Source of the DNA: CAYXOX01 sp964466745
Lineage (GTDB): Bacteria > Pseudomonadota > Alphaproteobacteria > Rhodobacterales > Rhodobacteraceae
Direction: 5' to 3'
Assembly (NCBI GenBank): GCA_964466745.1
Contig: CAYXOX010000100.1
Span: forward strand, 1-11,402
DNA: 11,402 nucleotides
In this document: one piece after another, positions 7,431 through 11,402 of the stretch
Numbering within the stretch: the stretch's first letter is position 1
How the letters are laid out: each line of letters begins with the position of its first letter
Made by a program: the position numbers and the translations under genes
Notes under the pieces: model-generated
The model's input: only the letters and a program-made list of their open reading frames with translations
Databases searched by the model: none
Told to the model about the DNA's origin: nothing

Positions 7431-7540
7431 GCACGTCTGGAGCCATCGGAGTGAACGGCGCCGGCACTCCGGCCCGCCCCGCGGGTTCGCTCTGGAGGTC
7501 GCCTCGTCACTGGTGACGCGCCCCGCCGCTATGCGGGCGC
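7431..7540. repeat. Tandem repeat unit 2 of 3 (diverged)
   Basis: It shares both anchor motifs with its neighbours: GCCATCGG at 7442 (127 bp after unit 1, 126 bp before unit 3) and GGTGACGCGCCCCGCC at 7512. Across the 76 bases bounded by GCCATC and GGTGAC it aligns with unit 1 without gaps at about 59 of 76 identities. The outer limits given are approximate. Confidence 0.85.
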
Positions 7541-7553
7541 GGCACGGCCGCGC

Positions 7554-7663
7554 GTTTCTCGCCTGCGGCCATCGGGGTGAACGGCACGGGCATTCCGTCC
7601 GGCCCCATGGGTCCGGCCCGGAACGCGCCTCGCCAATGGTGACGCGCCCCGCCGTTGCGCGGG
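7554..7663. repeat. Tandem repeat unit 3 of 3 (identical to unit 1)
   Basis: A perfect 110-base copy of 7301-7410, offset by 253 bp. It is closer to unit 1 than to its direct neighbour unit 2, which suggests recent duplication or gene conversion. It is followed at once by a hairpin at 7661-7687. Confidence 0.95.
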
Positions 7664-7687
7664 TGCCGGCGCGGGGAGCCGGCATCC
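7661..7687. other. Hairpin closing the repeat array
   Basis: TGCCGGC (7664-7670) and GCCGGCA (7678-7684) form a perfect 7-bp stem around the 7-base loop GCGGGGA. Three more pairs, one a G-T wobble, extend it outward. It sits at the right end of repeat unit 3 and is not present at the same place in units 1 and 2. No T-run. Confidence 0.5.
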
Positions 7688-7833
7688 GACAAAACCAAGA
7701 CAGGCCCCGACATCGCGCCTTGCGCAGGGAGCGGCCGCCATCGCCGACGGCGTCCGAACCCCCGCCCGGCAGCCGCCCGAACCCCCGCCCGGACAACGGC
7801 GGCCGCGCCCTGCCCGGCAGCGTCGTAGTAGCG

Positions 7834-7866
7834 CGGCGCCGTGCCCGAAAGCCGGGCACGGCGCCG
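7834..7866. terminator. 14-bp perfect hairpin downstream of glf (candidate terminator)
   Basis: The bases at 7834-7847 are the exact reverse complement of 7853-7866, with a 5-base loop AAAGC. It lies about 68 bp after the glf stop on the minus strand and could also act on plus-strand transcripts, being near-symmetric. Neither side carries a T-run, so termination is inferred only from stem strength and position between converging genes. Confidence 0.45.
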
Positions 7867-7927
7867 GAAACCCGCGGGCAACCTCCGTGCCCGGCGATCC
7901 CGCGTGCCACCCCGGCGAAGGCCTTTT

Positions 7928-7943
7928 CCCGCTCTAGAGCGGG
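7928..7943. other. 16-bp perfect palindrome spanning the glf stop codon
   Basis: CCCGCTCTAGAGCGGG is fully self-complementary and contains the glf TAG stop (7934-7936). On the minus strand it is followed by AAAAGG, not T residues. A fold at the end of the message is possible; being loop-less, it could equally be a protein-binding dyad or chance. Confidence 0.4.
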
Positions 7944-9079
7944 CGCACCGCGAAGGCCGGCTGCGCGGCTCTTTCCGCGTGGCGGGCGAGGAAGCCGCGC
8001 GCGGTGTCGAGCGCCTCGCGGATCGTCACGTCCATGTCGAGATAGCGATAGGTCCCGAGGCGGCCGAGGAAGGTCACCCCCTCTTCCCGCTCGGCGAGGG
8101 CCACGTATTCCGCGAGCATGCGTTTTTCCTCCACCAGCCTGATCGGGTAATACGGGATGTCACCCGACCCGGCCGCTCGGCTGTATTCGCGGTAGCAGAC
8201 GGTGCGGTCGTGGGTTTCCCAGGGCGAGAAGTGCTTGTGCTCGGTGACCCGCGTGAAGGGCGTGTCGGCATCCGGGTGGTTCATCACCGCGCAGCCCTGG
8301 TGATCACCGTCCGCCACGAAGCGTTCGAAATCGAGGGTCCGGTATCCGAGCCATCCGAGACGCCCGCGGAAATACCCGTCGATCGGCCCGGAGAAGAAGA
8401 CGTGGTCGTACCGGCTCCGCACCTCCGGGGCAAAGGGGGCCTCGAGGTGCACGTCGATCCCCGGATGATCGAGAATCCGGGTGACGAGCGCGGTGTACCC
8501 GGCCTCCGGCATCCCCTGGAAACGGTGGAAGAAGTAGTTGTCGTCATAGGAGAAGCGCAGCGGCAGACGCTTGAGGATGGAGGCCGGCAGCGCCGAGGGC
8601 TCGCATCCCCATTGCTTGCGGGTATAGCCCTCGAAGAAGGCCTCGTAGAGGTCGCGCCCCATGAATCTCAGGGCCTGCTCCTCGAAGGTTACAGGCGCGT
8701 CCTGCCCCGGCTCTGCGAGCCCGGCAATGAAACCGCGCGCCTCGGCCGGTGCCATGGTCCGGCCGAAGAACTGGTTGATGGTGTGCAGGTTGACCGGCAT
8801 CGAATAGACGGCGCCGCGCGACGTCGTCATCACGCTGTGGCGATAGGGCCGGAAGGTGCCGTACCGGTTCACGTAGGCCCATACCTCGGCATCGTCGGTG
8901 TGAAAGATGTGCGGCCCGTAGACATGCACCATCACTCCGGTTTCCGGGCAGCGCTCGGTGTGGCAGTTGCCCGCCACATGGGCGCGCGCATCTATCACGG
9001 TCACCGAATGCCCGGCTTCGGCCAGTTCCCTGCCCGTCACGGCTCCGGAAAGACCGGCCCCCACGAGGAGTATCTTCAC
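7934..9079 (-). CDS. glf: UDP-galactopyranose mutase
   Basis: FAD-dependent cytosolic enzyme that interconverts UDP-galactopyranose and UDP-galactofuranose, the donor for galactofuranosyltransferases. From the chosen start it has 381 residues, a normal length. Motifs are the dinucleotide-binding KILLVGAGLSGAV (2-14), VYGPHIFHTDD (53-63), YTRKQWG (152-158, with the UDP-stacking Trp157), RLPLRFSYDDNYFF (171-184, with Arg175 at the conserved substrate-phosphate position), FSPWETHDRTVCYREYSR (284-301) and GRLGTYRYLDMD (339-350), including the FAD-side Arg340 and Asp350. I chose the GTG at 9079 because AAGGGG lies about seven bases upstream and the protein then begins directly at the first beta strand; the ATG nine codons earlier has no such site and adds MNQSRRGRE. 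It converges on the GlfT2-like gene and is divergent from the RTX protease gene. Confidence 0.95.
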   Translation of the reverse strand: MKILLVGAGLSGAVTGRELAEAGHSVTVIDARAHVAGNCHTERCPETGVMVHVYGPHIFHTDDAEVWAYVNRYGTFRPYRHSVMTTSRGAVYSMPVNLHTINQFFGRTMAPAEARGFIAGLAEPGQDAPVTFEEQALRFMGRDLYEAFFEGYTRKQWGCEPSALPASILKRLPLRFSYDDNYFFHRFQGMPEAGYTALVTRILDHPGIDVHLEAPFAPEVRSRYDHVFFSGPIDGYFRGRLGWLGYRTLDFERFVADGDHQGCAVMNHPDADTPFTRVTEHKHFSPWETHDRTVCYREYSRAAGSGDIPYYPIRLVEEKRMLAEYVALAEREEGVTFLGRLGTYRYLDMDVTIREALDTARGFLARHAERAAQPAFAVRPL

Positions 9080-9125
9080 TTCGCGTCCCCTTCTCGACTG
9101 ATTCAACGCGAATCCTCTTAAAGCT

Positions 9126-9143
9126 CGCGCCTTAACGGGCGCG
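9126..9143. promoter_or_regulatory. Inverted repeat CGCGCC-N6-GGCGCG in the glf/protease divergent spacer
   Basis: A perfect 6-bp stem around TTAACG in the 122-bp spacer between the divergent glf (start 9079) and protease (start 9202) genes. It would lie in either leader or serve as an operator. No convincing -35/-10 pair could be picked out on either strand. GC-only stems of this size are common by chance here. Confidence 0.25.
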
Positions 9144-9201
9144 TAATTTCCCTGAGCCCATCCTCCTCGCGGGTATTGGGAAAACGCATAGGGGGGTCGG
9201 C

Positions 9202-11402
9202 ATGCTGCCGAACGATCCGCTGTTGGCGCAGCAGGGGCACCTGTTCGCGCTCGGAAACATGTCTGCCATCTGGGAGGACTACCGCGGCCGCGGGGTTGCC
9301 GTGGGTGTCTTCGACGACGGGGTGCAGCGCACGCATCCCGATATCGCCCCGAACTACGACGAAAGCCTGCACTACGCGGGGCTGACCACCGACGACGGGC
9401 AGCCCAACGGCCCCGGCGATGCCCACGGCACGGCGGTGGCGGGGATCATCGCGGCAGCCGCCAACGGCTCCGGCGCCGTCGGCGTCGCGCCCGAAGCGCG
9501 GCTGACGGGGGTGGATTTCCTGAACGACCTGCAAATGCAGGGCGCCGCAGTCTACGTCGACACGTTCCGCTGGATCGAGAACTTCGACGTGGTGAACGCG
9601 AGCTTCGGGCTGTGGCCCGATTTCGGCACCTACTCCGATATCGGCAACCCGTGGAGCCAGCAGGGCCGGGCGCTGCAGGAGATCGCCGGGGCCGCGGCCT
9701 CGGGCCGCGACGGGCTGGGAACGCTGTTCGTCAAGGCCGCGGGCAACGAGGCCAACAATGCGACCTACGCAAGCGAGTACGGCATCACCGGCAACGCGCA
9801 GGGCGACGGGCTCAACGCGGGGCGCGAGGTCGTGACGGTTGCCGCGATCGCACCATCCGGCGCGCTGGCAAGCTACTCGAACTGGGGCGAAAACCTGCTT
9901 GTGGCGGCCCCCGCGGCCCGGGTAACGACCGACCTTGTCGGCGCGCAGGGCTACGCCTCGGGCGACCATCTGTTCGGGTTCGCCGGCACCTCGGCCTCCG
10001 CGCCCGTGGTTTCGGGCGTGGTTGCGCTGATGCTCGAAGCCAACCCCGATCTCGGCTGGCGCGACGTGCAGGAGATCCTCGCAGTCTCCGCGCGCCACGT
10101 GGGATCGGCGCTCGGCGGCGCCCCGCTCGCACACGAGGCCGGCAGCTGGGCCGCCAACGGTGCAACCGGCTGGAACGGCGGCGGTCTCACTTTCCATGCA
10201 AGCTACGGCTTCGGGCACGTGGATGCCTACGCGGCCGTCAGGATGGCAGAGGCGTGGTCGCTCTTCGGGCCGGCGCGACACTCGGGCAACGAGATGCTCG
10301 TCACCAAGTCGGCACCGGGGCTCGGGATGCCGCTGGCGCCCTCGATGTCGTTCCAGCTCGGCGTGACGGAGGCGATGCGCGTGGAAAGCGCGCTCGTGGA
10401 AGTGACCCTGTCCCACCCGCGCATGTCGGACCTCGAGATTCGTCTCGTGGCCCCCGATGGCAGCGAAGCGCTGCTGCTCGACCGCGAGGGATCGGGCGCC
10501 TTCCCGGGCAGCTACACCTTCGGCGTCCGCCGGGTGCGCGGGCTCGAGGCCGAGGGCGCATGGCGCGTGGAGCTGTCGGACGCTGTTTCCGGCCAGACCG
10601 GGACAGTTCATGAGGTGGCGCTGCACCTGTTCGGCAGCCCGCTGGGCGCCGCGAACGTGCACCACGTGACGGCTGACATGCCCGCGCTGCAGGCGGCAGA
10701 CCCGGGGCGTGCGGCGCTGCTCGGCACCGAGGGTGGCGGCGACTGGCTGAACCTCTCCGCCCTCTCGGGTCAACTGGCATTCGACCTCTCGGGCGGCGCG
10801 CTCACCGTCGACGGGGCCCCGTGGGCCAGCCTTGCGGCAGGCGGATTCGAGAACGCGGTCACGGGCGACGGCGACGACACCCTCACCGGTTCTGTCGCGC
10901 CAAACGAACTGCACGGCATGCGGGGCGACGACATGCTCGAAGGCGGCGCCGGAAACGATGCGCTCTTCGGCGGAGCAGGCAACGACACGCTCGTCGGCGG
11001 CACCGAGTACGACATCCTGCACGGCGGCCCGGGAGACGACCTCGTGATCGGCGGGCCGGGGCGCGACATCGCCTGGCTCGGGCCCGGCAACGATATCTGG
11101 CGCGACGATCCGCAGACCGGCACACACTCCCACGATACGGTGTTCGGCGGCGAAGGCGACGATCTCTTCGAACCCGGCGGCGGGGCGGACCATCTCCATG
11201 GCGAAAACGGCGCCGACACCATCTTCGGCGGCGTCGGCGCCGACAGGATCTTCGGTGGAAACGGGAACGACGTGATCTGGGCCGGGATCGACGGCGACAT
11301 CGTGTGGGGTGGCGACGGCGATGATCGCATCTGGCTGGAAGCCGGCGCAGACACCGCCTACGGCGGCAGCGGCGACGACGTGATCCACGGCAACCAGGGG
11401 GC
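9202..11402 (+). CDS. Kexin/furin-like subtilase (S8) with P domain and RTX repeats, 3' end outside window
   Basis: Predicted secreted calcium-dependent serine protease; 733 complete codons are visible and the frame stays open to the edge. The ATG at 9202 follows AGGGGGG by five bases; the nearest upstream in-frame stop is at 9133. The catalytic domain (about 5-350) begins DPLLAQQGHLFALGN, as in kexin-type subtilases. Motifs are FDDGVQRTHPDI (37-48, Asp38), GDAHGTAVAGII (72-83, His75), the oxyanion Asn in AAGNEANN (Asn182) and FAGTSASAPVVSGVVALML (260-278, Ser264). Residues about 385-478 fit a proprotein-convertase P domain (VEVTLSHPRMSDLEIRLVAP, then GAWRVELSD). From about 550 on there are some sixteen GGxGxDxxx-type repeats, introduced by ENAVTGDGDDTLTG as in serralysins. 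No signal peptide or pro-peptide is present, which fits type I secretion through a C-terminal signal not seen here. Transporter genes are not in the window. Confidence 0.93.
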   Translation, partial: MLPNDPLLAQQGHLFALGNMSAIWEDYRGRGVAVGVFDDGVQRTHPDIAPNYDESLHYAGLTTDDGQPNGPGDAHGTAVAGIIAAAANGSGAVGVAPEARLTGVDFLNDLQMQGAAVYVDTFRWIENFDVVNASFGLWPDFGTYSDIGNPWSQQGRALQEIAGAAASGRDGLGTLFVKAAGNEANNATYASEYGITGNAQGDGLNAGREVVTVAAIAPSGALASYSNWGENLLVAAPAARVTTDLVGAQGYASGDHLFGFAGTSASAPVVSGVVALMLEANPDLGWRDVQEILAVSARHVGSALGGAPLAHEAGSWAANGATGWNGGGLTFHASYGFGHVDAYAAVRMAEAWSLFGPARHSGNEMLVTKSAPGLGMPLAPSMSFQLGVTEAMRVESALVEVTLSHPRMSDLEIRLVAPDGSEALLLDREGSGAFPGSYTFGVRRVRGLEAEGAWRVELSDAVSGQTGTVHEVALHLFGSPLGAANVHHVTADMPALQAADPGRAALLGTEGGGDWLNLSALSGQLAFDLSGGALTVDGAPWASLAAGGFENAVTGDGDDTLTGSVAPNELHGMRGDDMLEGGAGNDALFGGAGNDTLVGGTEYDILHGGPGDDLVIGGPGRDIAWLGPGNDIWRDDPQTGTHSHDTVFGGEGDDLFEPGGGADHLHGENGADTIFGGVGADRIFGGNGNDVIWAGIDGDIVWGGDGDDRIWLEAGADTAYGGSGDDVIHGNQG

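Larger units (their letters stand above)
7171..7933. other. 763-bp convergent intergenic spacer without a credible gene
   Basis: Between the converging ends of the galactofuranosyltransferase and glf genes. Open frames exist on both strands, but their products are Arg/Pro/Gly/Ala-rich with no domain. The repeat spacing of 127 then 126 bp also breaks any common frame. Contents: a hairpin after the transferase stop, the three-unit repeat array, a hairpin at the array end, a 16-bp direct repeat CCGAACCCCCGCCCGG (7754-7769 and 7777-7792), and a long hairpin at 7834-7866. No tRNA or other known RNA was recognised. Confidence 0.7.

Noticed and set aside
5248..7467. Long open frame on the minus strand (739 codons) opposite the galactofuranosyltransferase
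   Set aside because: It is antisense to a gene with clear motifs along its whole length; its product has no recognisable domain and is the usual high-GC shadow frame.
7301..7663. CRISPR array
   Set aside because: The units are about 126 bp, directly abutting, with conserved interiors and no short repeat/unique spacer alternation; no cas gene is nearby.
7402..8142. Open frames in the repeat spacer on both strands (for example 7402-8142 plus, 7507-7881 minus)
   Set aside because: Low-complexity Arg/Pro/Gly/Ala products without domains; the repeat spacing of 127 and 126 bp shifts the frame between units, and differences between units do not concentrate clearly at third codon positions.
9118..11388. 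756-codon open frame on the minus strand opposite the RTX protease
   Set aside because: The plus strand encodes a subtilase with full catalytic triad and RTX repeats; the antisense product is a mirror of the Gly/Asp-rich repeats with no domain of its own.

Overview
The window is GC-rich throughout and looks like a chromosomal scaffold from an alphaproteobacterium, most likely Rhodobacteraceae or a close relative. The support is the gene order HDAC-like deacetylase - xseB - ispA - dxs, a DUF2793-type protein (a domain I know mainly from Rhodobacterales), and a secreted RTX protein with serralysin-like repeats. The taxonomic call is inference; there is no rRNA or other marker here.

Left part (1-2454, minus strand): a tight housekeeping operon read right to left. 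It runs from a class II HDAC/acetylpolyamine-amidohydrolase-like gene to xseB (4-bp overlap), ispA (1-bp gap) and dxs (19-bp gap, cut by the window edge). Dxs and IspA make isoprenoid precursors (DXP and farnesyl diphosphate); XseB is the small subunit of exonuclease VII.

2547-4138 (minus): one gene for a DUF2793 plus beta-helix protein, apparently interrupted by a 100-N scaffold gap. The 55 bases on either side of the gap are identical. Removing one copy together with the Ns (155 bases) restores a single open frame of 478 codons, so the gap is almost certainly an assembly placeholder between overlapping contigs.

4340-9079: a surface-glycan set. A sulfotransferase-like gene overlaps by 4 bp a GlfT2-like galactofuranosyltransferase gene (both plus). 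A converging glf gene (UDP-galactopyranose mutase, minus) would supply UDP-galactofuranose for that transferase. Together they suggest a galactofuranose-containing, possibly sulfated, surface polysaccharide. The 763-bp convergent spacer (7171-7933) has no credible gene. It holds three tandem repeat units of about 126 bp (the first and third identical over 110 bp, the middle one diverged) and several strong hairpins.

9202 to the right edge (plus): a kexin/furin-like subtilase with a P domain and a long RTX calcium-binding repeat tract, with no signal peptide or pro-domain, consistent with type I secretion. The 3' end is outside the window.
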